48,704 nucleotides of DNA from Candidatus Gottesmanbacteria bacterium RIFCSPLOWO2_01_FULL_39_12b (GTDB lineage: Bacteria; Patescibacteriota; Microgenomatia; 2-02-FULL-39-11), in contig MFJR01000007.1 in assembly GCA_001780955.1 (NCBI GenBank), forward strand, positions 252,177 to 300,880, in the 5' to 3' direction. The notes under the pieces were generated by a model that had not been told where the DNA came from, did not search any database, and saw only the letters and a program-made list of their open reading frames with translations. Of this stretch, positions 15,762-23,603 are shown in pieces (within the stretch, counting starts at the first letter, position 1; each line of letters begins with the position of its first letter). The position numbers and the translations under genes were made by a program.

Positions 15762-15818
15762 TATTTACTTAATAGATTATATCAACATAAGTTTTCGTCA
15801 GCAACTATTTTTTTGGTC

Positions 15819-15847
15819 TTGACAAAAACTGGGAGTAAAACTATGAT
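15819..15847 (+). promoter_or_regulatory. Sigma70-type promoter of the superoxide dismutase gene
   Basis: A perfect TTGACA (15819-15824) is followed after 17 nt by TATGAT (15842-15847). Transcription would start near 15854, leaving a leader of about 9 nt before the ATG at 15863 and no room for a normal Shine-Dalgarno sequence. Confidence 0.75.
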
Positions 15848-15862
15848 AGTTAATAGATAAAT

Positions 15863-16444
15863 ATGAAATACCAATTACCTCTATTAGAATACCCATATAA
15901 TGCTCTTGAGCCATATATTGATGCTCAGACCATGGAAATTCACCACACCAAGCATCATCAGGCATACATTGATAATTTAAATAAGGTATTAGAAAAATAT
16001 CCAAAGATTGAGGGTCAGAAACTGGAAGATCTGTTAAAGAGTCTTAATACTCTTACAATGGATGAGAGAGACAAGAAGATGCTACGTAATCACGGCGCGG
16101 GACACCTCAATCATACTCTATTCTGGCAGATTATGGGGGCCAAAAAAGAACTTGATGAAAAGTTGGTTGCAGAAGTAATTAAGGAATTTGGAACTATTGA
16201 TGAGTTCAAAAAACTCTTCAACCAAACTGCTTTGTCGCATTTTGGCAGCGGTTGGGCCTGGCTAGTGCGTAATAAAGAAGGAAAGCTTGCAATTTATTCT
16301 CTACCCAACCAGGATTCACCATATATTAATGGACACACGCCTCTTATTGGACTGGATGTTTGGGAACATGCCTATTATTTGAAATACCAAAACAGACGTG
16401 CAGATTATATAGCAAACTGGTGGAATGTGTTAAAGCTGATTTAA
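15863..16444 (+). CDS. sodA: Superoxide dismutase, Fe/Mn type
   Basis: This 193-residue cytosolic enzyme converts superoxide to oxygen and hydrogen peroxide. It begins MKYQLPLLEYPYNALEPYID, as Fe/Mn SODs do. The four metal ligands are visible: His in MEIHHTKHHQAYI, His in AGHLNHTLFWQIM, and Asp and His in LDVWEHAYYLKYQNRR. HFGSGWAWLV is also conserved. Length is normal for the family. Whether Fe or Mn is used cannot be told from sequence alone. It has its own strong promoter and is a single-gene unit. It indicates at least occasional oxygen exposure of the cell or its host environment. Confidence 0.95.
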   Translation: MKYQLPLLEYPYNALEPYIDAQTMEIHHTKHHQAYIDNLNKVLEKYPKIEGQKLEDLLKSLNTLTMDERDKKMLRNHGAGHLNHTLFWQIMGAKKELDEKLVAEVIKEFGTIDEFKKLFNQTALSHFGSGWAWLVRNKEGKLAIYSLPNQDSPYINGHTPLIGLDVWEHAYYLKYQNRRADYIANWWNVLKLI

Positions 16445-16450
16445 TCCCCC

Positions 16451-16479
16451 TTGTCTAAATTTCATGCCTAATATATAAT
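16451..16479 (+). promoter_or_regulatory. Promoter of rplS giving a leaderless mRNA
   Basis: TTGTCT (16451-16456), a 17-nt spacer and a perfect TATAAT (16474-16479) precede the ATG at 16486 by only 6 nt. The predicted transcription start is the A of the start codon itself. Confidence 0.7.
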
Positions 16480-16485
16480 CCTCAT

Positions 16486-16887
16486 ATGGCAAACGAAGCA
16501 ACAATCAACGAGACAACTTTTCACGTTGGCGATACAATAGGTGTTCATTATAAGCTTATTGAGAAAGAAAAAGTGGCCGGAAAAGCCAAAAGAGAAGTGA
16601 AAGAAGAAGTACGGGAGAGAATACAAATTTTTGAAGGAATTGTTATTGCCATGAGGGGAGAAGGTGATAATAAATCTTTTACAGTAAGACGAATTGCCAC
16701 TGGCGGAATAGGGGTAGAAAGAATTTTTCCCCTATTTTCACCCTGGATAAAAAAAATTACGGTAAAAAAACAGGGCAATGTTAGACGGGCTAAATTATAT
16801 TATCTGCGAAATAGAGAAGGCAAAGAAGCGGAAAAACTAAAAGAGAAGGTCAAAACCCCCGTTGCCAAAAATGCAGGTAAAAAATAA
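16486..16887 (+). CDS. rplS: 50S ribosomal protein L19
   Basis: L19 lies at the 30S-50S interface of the ribosome. The 133-residue protein has the family pattern [53 protein letters not shown] and [14 protein letters not shown]. It has a slightly longer basic C-terminal tail than the usual 115 residues. The gene is followed by yraN, as in many bacteria, with a 17-nt overlap. The promoter places the -10 box 6 nt from the start codon, so the message is probably leaderless. That is notable for a highly expressed ribosomal gene. Confidence 0.96.
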   Translation: MANEATINETTFHVGDTIGVHYKLIEKEKVAGKAKREVKEEVRERIQIFEGIVIAMRGEGDNKSFTVRRIATGGIGVERIFPLFSPWIKKITVKKQGNVRRAKLYYLRNREGKEAEKLKEKVKTPVAKNAGKK

Positions 16888-17239
16888 AATTACTCTGGGT
16901 AAGCAAGGTGAAGAGATTGCCGCAAAATATCTTAAACAACAAGGGTACCAAATCATCGAAAGAAATTTCCAGAGACGTTATAAAGAAATTGATATTGTAG
17001 CCTTGGATAAAAACACCCTCGTTTTTGTAGAAGTGAAAACCCGTCAGGGTGATAAATTCGGAACTCCCTCTGAAGCGATTACCTCTTTTAAATTACGAAA
17101 TCTAGTTCAATCAGCCCAGTATTATAAATTTATCCATCCAAATCTTCCGGACAGTATGAGAATAGATTTTGTAGGTATCAGTATCGGAGAGGATTTTAAA
17201 CTGAAGGAAATTAATCTGATCAAAAATATCACCAGCTAA
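16871..17239 (+). CDS. yraN: YraN/UPF0102 family endonuclease-like protein
   Basis: This 122-residue protein belongs to the UPF0102 family, which has a restriction-endonuclease-like core. [45 protein letters not shown] and [19 protein letters not shown] are characteristic. The Asp of EIDIV and the Glu and Lys of VEVKTR form the putative nuclease site. The ATG at 16871 lies within the end of rplS; a TTG at 16862 is an alternative. Adjacency to rplS is a common arrangement. Its cellular role is not firmly established; DNA processing or repair is assumed. Its TAA stop abuts the stop of the convergent DUF3105 gene. Confidence 0.9.
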   Translation: MQVKNKITLGKQGEEIAAKYLKQQGYQIIERNFQRRYKEIDIVALDKNTLVFVEVKTRQGDKFGTPSEAITSFKLRNLVQSAQYYKFIHPNLPDSMRIDFVGISIGEDFKLKEINLIKNITS

Positions 17240-17968
17240 TTATTCGATTGTCTGCTCAGGCCCATGATCCCAATAAGAATTGATAAACAAAAGGATTCTG
17301 TTCTCATCAAAGATATCGAACTTATCAAGCTTCGTCCAGGCAGTAAGGGCAATTCTATTGTCTAGATTTGGGCGAGGAACGACGATTATTTTTTTCCAAG
17401 CTTTATTTTTACCGATCATTTCTAACTTTTTAACTAATTCCTGGCAGTCCTGATTGTTTTTCCACTCATTCAATTCTAAATGAGAACTGCTGCTACCTTT
17501 ATATGCTGAGGATGATGCTATTAAATCTTCTTCGTGGGCAAGAACATTAGGAACTATTCTGACAGATTTTGATTTTTCCTTCCAATCACAATTATAAGAA
17601 ATGATGATATAGCCGTGTTCTAAACTATGGACGAGCTTTCTGTCATCAAGAGGTCCGGCGTAAATACCTGATTTTTCCCATTCTTCGTAGTGAGAGCCAG
17701 ATGCAGGTGGGTTGCTATTGAAACTTACATTCGTACCCACTTTGACGTGATCCCGACCCAGATCAGGCATGCTTTGTCCTGGTTTAGATGAGGACTCATT
17801 TTTTATAAACCGATATATGACAATAGAACTAATCAGAATAATTATACCTACCGCGATGTATCGTCTAATTTTTTTATTAAAAGTTACCTTCTCACTTGCC
17901 TGATTTTCCAGGGTCTTTTTTAGTCTCTTTCTTTCTTTTTTGGTTAGGTTTTCAAATTCATTCATCAT
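17240..17968 (-). CDS. DUF3105 membrane-anchored extracytoplasmic protein
   Basis: This 242-residue protein has a basic cytoplasmic N-terminus, one transmembrane helix (AVGIIILISSIVIYRFI, about residues 34-52) and an outer domain. The outer domain carries the DUF3105 pattern: VSFNSNPPASGSHYEEW, GIYAGPLDDRKLVHSLEHGYIIISYN and a later LTAWTKLDKFD. The conserved His, Glu and Cys residues around HSLEHG suggest a metal or redox site, but the family's function is unknown to me. Two Cys remain (YNCDW, NNQDCQ). It is transcribed divergently from the 18037 gene from a good promoter, and its stop codon touches that of yraN. Confidence 0.85.
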   Translation of the reverse strand: MMNEFENLTKKERKRLKKTLENQASEKVTFNKKIRRYIAVGIIILISSIVIYRFIKNESSSKPGQSMPDLGRDHVKVGTNVSFNSNPPASGSHYEEWEKSGIYAGPLDDRKLVHSLEHGYIIISYNCDWKEKSKSVRIVPNVLAHEEDLIASSSAYKGSSSSHLELNEWKNNQDCQELVKKLEMIGKNKAWKKIIVVPRPNLDNRIALTAWTKLDKFDIFDENRILLFINSYWDHGPEQTIE

Positions 17969-17985
17969 ATTTATAATTACTCATA

Positions 17986-18027
17986 TTTATACACTTTCTT
18001 TACGATATTTGCAAAATCAGTTACAAT
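17986..18027. promoter_or_regulatory. Overlapping divergent promoters for the DUF3105 and TM-helix genes
   Basis: Minus strand: TTGCAA (18009-18014), 17 nt, then TATAAA (17986-17991), reading to the DUF3105 gene. Plus strand: TTTACG (17999-18004), 17 nt, then TACAAT (18022-18027), ending 9 nt before the ATG at 18037. The two promoters interleave, so they probably compete for polymerase. Confidence 0.6.
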
Positions 18028-18036
18028 ATAGTTATT

Positions 18037-18726
18037 ATGAATATATTTACTGACAATTTAGGGACTGTTATAACTACGTTGACGTTTATTTTATCGTCTT
18101 TTATACCGAGATTTATAGCCGGTAGTTTGATACTTTTTATCGGTCTGGTAATTGCCTCTCTTCTGAAAGATCTGCTGGGGTTAATATTTAAGTACTTTAA
18201 AATAAGCAAATGGATGGAGGCGGCAGGTTTAGGTAAATCCCAAGAGCTTAGTATATGGCCGAATCTGCTGTCAGAACTGGTGCGCTGGACAACCATTTTT
18301 ATCTTTTTAATGTCAGCGGTTGAGAAATGGGGTATACCAAAAGTTGGGGACGTGCTCAATCAATTACTTTTATTTTTACCCAATGTTTTCGTGGCCGTAA
18401 TTATAGGATGGGTAGGACTAGTTAGCGCCAGATTCGCCTCTGATATTGTACGACATGGAGTAGGGGAAATGGGTGGTAGAGAAGCTCTGGTGTTGAGTAA
18501 TCTTGCTCGATACACGATTGTCTTTTTTACGGTATTGATTATCTTAACTCAATTAGGAGTTGCAGCGGAGCTAGTAAAAATCTTATTTACGGGTATTGTT
18601 GCCATGCTGGCCCTTTCTTTTGGACTCGCTTTTGGTCTTGGGGGAAAAGAAGAAGCGAGGAAAATATTGGAAAAGCTTAGAGAAAGACTGGATGAAGGTA
18701 AAAACAGAAGCAACCGCATTAAATAA
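18037..18726 (+). CDS. Membrane protein with conserved TM-helix repeats (small MscS-related type)
   Basis: This 229-residue integral membrane protein has about five hydrophobic helices. It has the conserved TM_helix pattern seen in small mechanosensitive-channel-related proteins: IPRFIAGSLILFIGLVIASLL, PNVFVAVIIGWVGLVSARFASDIV and a final ALSFGLAFGLGGKEEARKIL with a charged tail. The AFGLGGKEEA motif is highly typical of this family. It lacks the large beta domain of full MscS. It could be a minimal channel or a channel partner; ion flux is inferred from family resemblance only. Its predicted message starts about 3 nt before the ATG, and a tRNA-Glu gene follows 24 nt after its stop. Confidence 0.8.
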   Translation: MNIFTDNLGTVITTLTFILSSFIPRFIAGSLILFIGLVIASLLKDLLGLIFKYFKISKWMEAAGLGKSQELSIWPNLLSELVRWTTIFIFLMSAVEKWGIPKVGDVLNQLLLFLPNVFVAVIIGWVGLVSARFASDIVRHGVGEMGGREALVLSNLARYTIVFFTVLIILTQLGVAAELVKILFTGIVAMLALSFGLAFGLGGKEEARKILEKLRERLDEGKNRSNRIK

Positions 18727-18750
18727 TTTTTGATCTTTGATATATTCAAA

Positions 18751-18824
18751 GCCCCGTTCGTCTAGCGGCCCAGGACATCTGGTTTTCAGCCAGAGAATCG
18801 CCGGTTCGAATCCGGCACGGGGTA
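18751..18824 (+). tRNA. tRNA-Glu (anticodon UUC)
   Basis: The sequence starts GCCCCGTTCGTCTAG and folds as a full cloverleaf. The anticodon arm is CTGG-TTTTCAG-CCAG with TTC at positions 34-36, and the T-arm is GCCGG-TTCGAAT-CCGGC. Pair 1-72 is G-U. CCA is not encoded. An 8-bp inverted repeat, ATCTTTGA (18733-18740) and TCAAAGAT (18832-18839), flanks the gene and could form a processing stem in the precursor. Confidence 0.94.
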
Positions 18825-18907
18825 CCGAGGTTCAAAGATTGTATTAAATTGATGTATGTGTTAAACTAGAATTCTTTATAAATATTTAATGAGAGGTTTT
18901 AAATAAT

Positions 18908-19105
18908 ATGAACGGTACAATCAAAAAACTCACGGATAGAGGATTTGGATTCATAACCCGCGAAGGTGAAGTAAAGGATCTGTTCTTCCATTCCAAGGAT
19001 CTTAGCGGCGTCACTTTTGACCAGCTAAAAGAAGGTGATACCGTAACTTTTGAAGTAGTAGACGGTCCAAAAGGTCCAAGTGCGAAAAATGTAACTAGAG
19101 GTTAA
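18908..19105 (+). CDS. Cold-shock domain protein (CspA family)
   Basis: This 65-residue single-domain OB-fold protein binds single-stranded RNA and DNA. The two RNP motifs are visible as DRGFGFITREG and DLFFHSKDL, and the ending FEVVDGPKGPSAKNVTRG is typical. Such proteins melt mRNA structure and help translation, not only in the cold. Unlike many genes here it has a purine-rich ribosome site (GAGAGG, 14 nt before the ATG) and a leader. A strong terminator follows 17 nt after the stop, so it is a single-gene transcript. Confidence 0.95.
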   Translation: MNGTIKKLTDRGFGFITREGEVKDLFFHSKDLSGVTFDQLKEGDTVTFEVVDGPKGPSAKNVTRG

Positions 19106-19121
19106 AACTTTATTGTTTTTT

Positions 19122-19153
19122 AAATAACCAAGCTTTAATACGCTTGGTTATTT
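19122..19153 (+). terminator. Intrinsic terminator after the cold-shock gene
   Basis: AAATAACCAAGC (19122-19133) and GCTTGGTTATTT (19142-19153) form a perfect 12-bp stem around an 8-nt loop. T-rich sequence follows on the plus strand and A-rich sequence precedes it, so it may work in both directions. Confidence 0.8.
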
Positions 19154-19174
19154 ATTTTAACCGTTATACCCCGC

Positions 19175-19202
19175 TTGACAATAAGTAAGAGTTTGGTATA
19201 TC
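19175..19202 (+). promoter_or_regulatory. Promoter of the pst operon
   Basis: TTGACA (19175-19180) is followed after 16 nt by TATATC (19197-19202), which has a TG extended -10. The leader of about 60 nt before pstS is longer than for most genes here. No clear Pho box repeat was recognised. Confidence 0.55.
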
Positions 19203-19269
19203 TATTTATTATTGTGGTAAAGAGTTTAAACAACGCTAGTACTTTGCTTGGTCTTAATCCCCATTCTTT

Positions 19270-20073
19270 ATGAGAATCTCTTGGAAAGCTGCTATATTTA
19301 TTCTTTTGTTTGTCTTATTTATCTATGTAAGTTTCACCGCTAAACCTGTTTTACCAATCCGTCTGGCAGGCTCAACTGCTTTCCAACCATTTGCCGAGAA
19401 ATTAGCGGAAAAGTATATGGAAGAGCATCCAAGCATCACCGTTGACGTGCAGGGAGGAGGTTCTGCAGTGGGTATTATGGCATCACAGCAGGGAATTGTT
19501 GATATCGGAATGGCGGATATGTTATCACTACCTCATGATATTGATTACCTGGAAAGAACCGTTGTCGCCAGGGATGGAATCGCAGTGATTGTTAATCCAG
19601 CCAATAAGGCAAATGAAATTTCCTTTGATCAACTGGGGAAAATCTTTTCAGGAGAAATAAACAATTGGAAAGACGTAAGCTTTGATAACGCTCCAATACG
19701 GGTTATCAGCCGAGAAGAAGGTTCAGGGACAAAGAAATCTTTCGACCAGTTAGTGCTGAATGGAAAAAAGCTTACCCGGGAGGCGATGTTTCAGGATTCA
19801 AATGGAACCATCCGTGAAACAGTTCGCAGCGACCCGAATGCGATAGGGTACATTTCCATCGGCTATTTAACATCTAATGTTAAGCCACTCCTGATAGATG
19901 GAATTGCCGCTACAAACGAAAACGTAAAAGCAGGAATATATAAAATTTCCCGGCCGATTTTCCTAATTCTAAAAGCTAACCCGAAAGATGCAGCGCGCAA
20001 ATTTCTCAATTATCTCTTAGAAGCCGAAGCGCAAAAAATTATTGCTAGCGATGGATTAATACCGGTGAAATAA
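19270..20073 (+). CDS. pstS: Phosphate-binding protein of the Pst transporter
   Basis: PstS captures phosphate outside the cell and delivers it to PstCA. The 267-residue protein has an N-terminal hydrophobic anchor (AIFILLFVLFIYVSF) without a lipobox Cys, so it is probably a membrane-anchored rather than lipidated receptor. It carries the PstS motifs LAGSTAFQPFAEKLAEKY, VQGGGSAVGI, VDIGMADML, FSGEINNWKDV and SREEGSGTKKSFDQLV, which shape the phosphate pocket. The fold is close to a type II binding protein. It is the first gene of a five-gene operon, 1 nt before pstC. No phoU, phoR or phoB is present nearby. Confidence 0.92.
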   Translation: MRISWKAAIFILLFVLFIYVSFTAKPVLPIRLAGSTAFQPFAEKLAEKYMEEHPSITVDVQGGGSAVGIMASQQGIVDIGMADMLSLPHDIDYLERTVVARDGIAVIVNPANKANEISFDQLGKIFSGEINNWKDVSFDNAPIRVISREEGSGTKKSFDQLVLNGKKLTREAMFQDSNGTIRETVRSDPNAIGYISIGYLTSNVKPLLIDGIAATNENVKAGIYKISRPIFLILKANPKDAARKFLNYLLEAEAQKIIASDGLIPVK

Positions 20074-20074
20074 G

Positions 20075-20926
20075 ATGAATAAGTTTATCGAAACAATTAT
20101 TGAAAAAAGTATTATCCTTATAGCCTTCTCAACTGTAGCCGTTTTATTTCTCATTGCCTTTTTTATCTTCAAGGAGGGAATACCATTTTTAGCACAGTAC
20201 GGGTTACCCGGTTTTTTAACCGGTTCTACCTGGTTACCGGGGGAAGATAAATTCGGTATTTTACCTATGATAATAGGCAGTATTTATGTAACGTTGGGGG
20301 CGCTTATTGTCGGTGTACCACTAGGAGTGGGTTCGGCAATATTTTTGGTTGAATTTGCCAATAAACGGATACGCAATATTATCAAACCCGCCATAGAACT
20401 TCTTGCAGGAATTCCCTCAGTAGTTTATGGGTTTATCGGTATCATGGTCTTGGCCCCCTGGGTGCGGATCAATTTCGGCGGATCGGGTTTATCAATTCTG
20501 ACTGCTTCAATAGTATTGGGTATTATGATTTTACCAACAATAATCAGTATTACTATGGATTCACTTACGGCTCTTCCCTCAGTGTACAAAGAAGGATCAA
20601 TTGCTCTTGGGGCAACAACCTGGCAAACCGTGATTATGGTACTTCTTCCGGGGGCGAAATCTGGAATTCTGGCAGGAATTATTCTGGGTATGGGTAGAGC
20701 CATAGGGGAAACGATGGCGGTGATTATGATTACCGGAAATGCCATTCGAATACCCACATCCCTTTACGATTCAGTCAGAACGATGACTTCAAATATAGCT
20801 CTCGAGATGGGTTATGCTCTGGGAATTCATCGGTCTGCACTATTCGCTAATGCTGTGGTTCTTTTTGGTTTTATCATGATACTTAATACTATTGCTATTT
20901 TGATTATTAATAAGAGGAGTAAATGA
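20075..20926 (+). CDS. pstC: Phosphate ABC transporter permease PstC
   Basis: This 283-residue permease has about six transmembrane helices and the ABC permease coupling loop ALGATTWQTVIMVLLPGAKSGILAGIILGMGRAIGE (residues about 177-212; EAA-like motif). IPSVVYGFIGI is typical of Pst permeases. PstC pairs with PstA to form the membrane channel for phosphate. It begins 1 nt after pstS and overlaps pstA by 4 nt. The first helix and a periplasmic loop with LPGFLTGSTWLPGEDKFGI match PstC better than PstA. Confidence 0.92.
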   Translation: MNKFIETIIEKSIILIAFSTVAVLFLIAFFIFKEGIPFLAQYGLPGFLTGSTWLPGEDKFGILPMIIGSIYVTLGALIVGVPLGVGSAIFLVEFANKRIRNIIKPAIELLAGIPSVVYGFIGIMVLAPWVRINFGGSGLSILTASIVLGIMILPTIISITMDSLTALPSVYKEGSIALGATTWQTVIMVLLPGAKSGILAGIILGMGRAIGETMAVIMITGNAIRIPTSLYDSVRTMTSNIALEMGYALGIHRSALFANAVVLFGFIMILNTIAILIINKRSK

Positions 20927-21753
20927 ATCCAAAATTCATACAAAAAATTGCTTCAGTAGCTTTGGGAACGGCCATGTTAGTCACACTATCTGTTTTGATT
21001 TTTATCATTTTCTACATCTTGTATCAGGGCTTACCAATTGTTTCCATGGAATTTCTGACCACTCCCATCCGTGATATGGGAAAAAGCGGGGGAATATTTC
21101 CGACCATTATCAGCACTTTCTATTTAGCCTTTCTATCGATCTGTATTGCCGCGCCTCTTGGAATTGGAACTGCGGTATTTTTGACAGAATATACCCGGGA
21201 AAATACCGTTACTCGTGTTATACGGTTCACCACAGATTGTTTGGCAGGTATACCTTCAATTATTTTCGGCCTTTTCGGATTCGTCTTTTTTGTCATTTAT
21301 TTGGGGTTTGGCTGGTCAATCCTGGCAGGATCACTTACACTTGCTACAATGATGCTTCCTACTATTATCAGAACTAGCGAGGAAGCAATACGGGCGGTAC
21401 CGGAAGGCTTTCGGGAAGTCACTTATGGATTGGGAGGCAGTAAGTGGCAAAGTGTCACCGAGATAGTTCTGCCCAAAGCGTTCCCCGGTATTTTAACCGG
21501 AATAATCCTTAGTATGGGCCGGGCGGTCTCTGAAACTGCTGCGCTAATTTTCACTGCAGGAATGTCATTGCATACCCCAGTCTCAGTTTTATCCTCAGGC
21601 AGAAGTATGGCTGTACACTTTTATACTATCGCCCGGGAAGGTATTTCTCTGCAGATGGCATTTGGGACTGCAGCTGTTTTGATTGTTACGATCTCGATTA
21701 TTAATATCAGCTCCTACCTTTTGATGCATAAATATATGCGTAAATATGCTTAA
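20923..21753 (+). CDS. pstA: Phosphate ABC transporter permease PstA
   Basis: This 276-residue permease partner of PstC has the features PIRDMGKSGGIFPTIISTFYLAF, GIPSIIFGLFGFVFFV and the coupling loop VTYGLGGSKWQSVTEIVLPKAFPGILTGIILSMGRAVSE. About six helices are predicted. With PstC it forms a heterodimeric channel, which already provides an asymmetric membrane core for the two different ATPases encoded downstream. It overlaps pstC by 4 nt and the first pstB by 8 nt. Confidence 0.92.
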   Translation: MNPKFIQKIASVALGTAMLVTLSVLIFIIFYILYQGLPIVSMEFLTTPIRDMGKSGGIFPTIISTFYLAFLSICIAAPLGIGTAVFLTEYTRENTVTRVIRFTTDCLAGIPSIIFGLFGFVFFVIYLGFGWSILAGSLTLATMMLPTIIRTSEEAIRAVPEGFREVTYGLGGSKWQSVTEIVLPKAFPGILTGIILSMGRAVSETAALIFTAGMSLHTPVSVLSSGRSMAVHFYTIAREGISLQMAFGTAAVLIVTISIINISSYLLMHKYMRKYA

Positions 21754-22504
21754 AGTTAAGATTAAAGTTGACAATTTAAATGTCTATTATGGAAATAAAC
21801 AAGTAATAAAAGACGTCAACATGAACGTTTCCGACCATGAAATTCTTTCCATTATAGGTCCATCCAAAAGCGGTAAATCGACACTGCTTCATGTAATCAA
21901 TAGGTTGATTGATAATGTTCCGGGAGCCAAAGTAACAGGTCAAGTATGCATTGACGGAAAGAATATATATCTGGATAGCGTAAATGTGAACGACCTTCGT
22001 AAAAAAGTGGGGATTATTTTTGCTACACCGGTACCACTACCCATGTCTATTTTTAATAACCTAGCCTATGGACCCCGGTTACACGGAATAACCAATAGAG
22101 AAAAATTATTAGATATAGCAGAAAATTGTCTAAGAGCTTCATCCCTTTGGGACGAGGTAAAAAGCAGGTTAGATATGTCAGCTCTTCGTCTTTCCGGAGG
22201 ACAACAGCAACGGCTTTGTCTGGCTCGGGCGCTTACTGTTGAACCGGAGATAATTTTATTTGATGAACCTTGTTCAGGGCTAGACCCAATATCGACCAGT
22301 AAAGTAGAGAGCACGATGCGGGAACTTAAGAAGAACTATACTCTTATTTTAATCACCAATAATACGAAGCAGGCAGCCAGAGTAAGCGACCGAACAGCAT
22401 TTTTCCTCTTCGGAGAGCTTATAGAAATTGGGGAAACGAAACGGTTATTCACTGCGCCAAAAGATAAACGGACGAAAGATTATATTACCGGTAAATTCGG
22501 TTGA
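21746..22504 (+). CDS. pstB: PstB-type ATPase 1, degenerate Q-loop and H-loop, intact signature
   Basis: This 252-residue ATPase aligns with PstB along its length. Walker A is GPSKSGKST (residues 38-46; the normal form is GPSGCGKST). The Q-loop Gln is replaced by Ala (IFATP, residue 93). The signature LSGGQQQR (149-156) is intact, Walker B ILFDEPC keeps its Glu, and the switch His is replaced by Asn (ITNN, residue 205). The family ending DYITGKFG is kept. With its Q- and H-loops altered, its own nucleotide site should hydrolyse ATP poorly. Its intact signature can still complete the site of a partner subunit, for which the adjacent second ATPase is the natural candidate. Confidence 0.92.
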   Translation: MLKVKIKVDNLNVYYGNKQVIKDVNMNVSDHEILSIIGPSKSGKSTLLHVINRLIDNVPGAKVTGQVCIDGKNIYLDSVNVNDLRKKVGIIFATPVPLPMSIFNNLAYGPRLHGITNREKLLDIAENCLRASSLWDEVKSRLDMSALRLSGGQQQRLCLARALTVEPEIILFDEPCSGLDPISTSKVESTMRELKKNYTLILITNNTKQAARVSDRTAFFLFGELIEIGETKRLFTAPKDKRTKDYITGKFG

Positions 22505-22509
22505 CTATT

Positions 22510-23262
22510 ATGATGAAAATAACCTCGCGTAATTTGAATGTATTCTACGAAGATTTTCATGCTTTAATAAATGTGAATTTAGACATAAGGGAACACGCTA
22601 TTACTGCCTTTATCGGTTCTTCCGGTTGCGGCAAGACAACTCTACTTCGCTGTTTCAACAGAATGAATGATCTTATTGATGGAGCTAAGGTTCATGGTGA
22701 AGTCAGATTGGATGGGAAAAATATATATCCCGACGGTGGAGATTTATTGGCGCTGCGACGTAAGGTGGGTATGGTGTTTCAGAGACCAAACCCTTTCCCC
22801 CTTTCCATTTTTGATAATTGCATTTACGGACCTCGGGTACACGGAACGAAGGAAAGGAAAAAATTGGAAGTGATTTCCGAGCATGCTTTGTCCGCGGTTC
22901 TTCTTTGGGAAGAGCTTAAAGACAGATTAGATCGTCCTGCATTAGAGTTAACCGGAGAACAGCAGCAAAGGCTTTGTATTGCTCGACTCCTTGCAGTAAA
23001 CGCAGAAGTACTCCTTATGGATGAACCCTGTTCAACTCTTGATCCTATAGCGACCCAAAAAATTGAAGAGTTATTGGTCAAGTTAAAAAAGGATTACACT
23101 ATAGTTATTGTGACTCATAACATGCAACAGGCGGCTAGGATCTCAGATTCCACCGGATTTTTTCTGATGGGTGAAATGGTAGAGTTCGGAACAACAAAAA
23201 AATTATTTCGATCTCCAAAGCATAAAAGAACTCAGGATTACCTCGAAGGCAGATTCGGTTAG
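22510..23262 (+). CDS. pstB: PstB-type ATPase 2, intact nucleotide-binding motifs, degenerate signature
   Basis: This second PstB-type ATPase (250 residues from the ATG at 22510; a TTG at 22501 overlaps the previous stop) has Walker A GSSGCGKTT (36-44), Q-loop VFQRPNPFP with Gln 91, Walker B LLMDEPC and H-loop VTHNMQQAAR with His 203, all normal. Its signature is LTGEQQQR: the second Gly of LSGGQ is Glu (residue 150). It is therefore the mirror image of ATPase 1. A 1:2 heterodimer would have one complete ATP site and one site carrying every lesion. It ends the pst operon. Confidence 0.92.
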   Translation: MMKITSRNLNVFYEDFHALINVNLDIREHAITAFIGSSGCGKTTLLRCFNRMNDLIDGAKVHGEVRLDGKNIYPDGGDLLALRRKVGMVFQRPNPFPLSIFDNCIYGPRVHGTKERKKLEVISEHALSAVLLWEELKDRLDRPALELTGEQQQRLCIARLLAVNAEVLLMDEPCSTLDPIATQKIEELLVKLKKDYTIVIVTHNMQQAARISDSTGFFLMGEMVEFGTTKKLFRSPKHKRTQDYLEGRFG

Positions 23263-23318
23263 AGAAAAGGCGTATACCTCATAAACATCATCCAACAAAT
23301 AGAAACATAGAAGAATAT

Positions 23319-23366
23319 AGAGAAATATTGAAAAATGAAGAGAAATATGGTATAGAGTAATACTCT
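23319..23366 (+). promoter_or_regulatory. Promoter and operator-like repeats of the small HTH gene
   Basis: TTGAAA (23328-23333), 17 nt and TATAGA (23351-23356) precede the ATG at 23377. AGAGTAATACTCT (23354-23366), a 6-bp dyad with one central base, overlaps the -10 and the start point. AGAGAAATAT occurs at 23319-23328 and 23339-23348, exactly 20 bp apart. Together these look like a regulated promoter, possibly autoregulated. Confidence 0.55.
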
Positions 23367-23376
23367 GAAAGTAAAT

Positions 23377-23562
23377 ATGGCTTTACAATGCGATAAACTA
23401 TTTTTTACCCCCAAAGAAATTGCCCAAACCCTGCAGCTTAACGTCCTTACCATTTACGGATATGTCAAATCAAAGAAACTTACAGCCGTTAAATTCGGCC
23501 GCAGTTACAGAATCGACAAAAGAGACCTGGATATATTTATCAAGGCTAACAAAACCAAATAG
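23377..23562 (+). CDS. Excisionase-family (MerR-like) HTH protein
   Basis: This 61-residue single-domain DNA-binding protein has the pattern FFTPKEIAQTLQLNVLTIYGYVKSKKLTAVKFGRSYRIDKRDLDIFI, the helix-turn-helix plus wing of the excisionase/HTH_17 family. Such domains serve phage excision, plasmid control or transcription regulation. There is no integrase nearby. It lies between the pst operon and the glycan cluster, with its own promoter and an operator-like dyad at its start point, so autoregulation or control of the downstream glycan genes (first start 42 nt away) is plausible but unproven. Confidence 0.85.
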   Translation: MALQCDKLFFTPKEIAQTLQLNVLTIYGYVKSKKLTAVKFGRSYRIDKRDLDIFIKANKTK

Positions 23563-23603
23563 GGTTTAAAAAACCAGTTTAATCTGCCCAAAGATGAAAG
23601 TTA

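Noticed and set aside
15762-15818. Search for a second end or integrase of the tRNA-associated element
   Set aside because: No further repeat, integrase or recombinase sequence was visible between the tRNA relic and the superoxide dismutase promoter.
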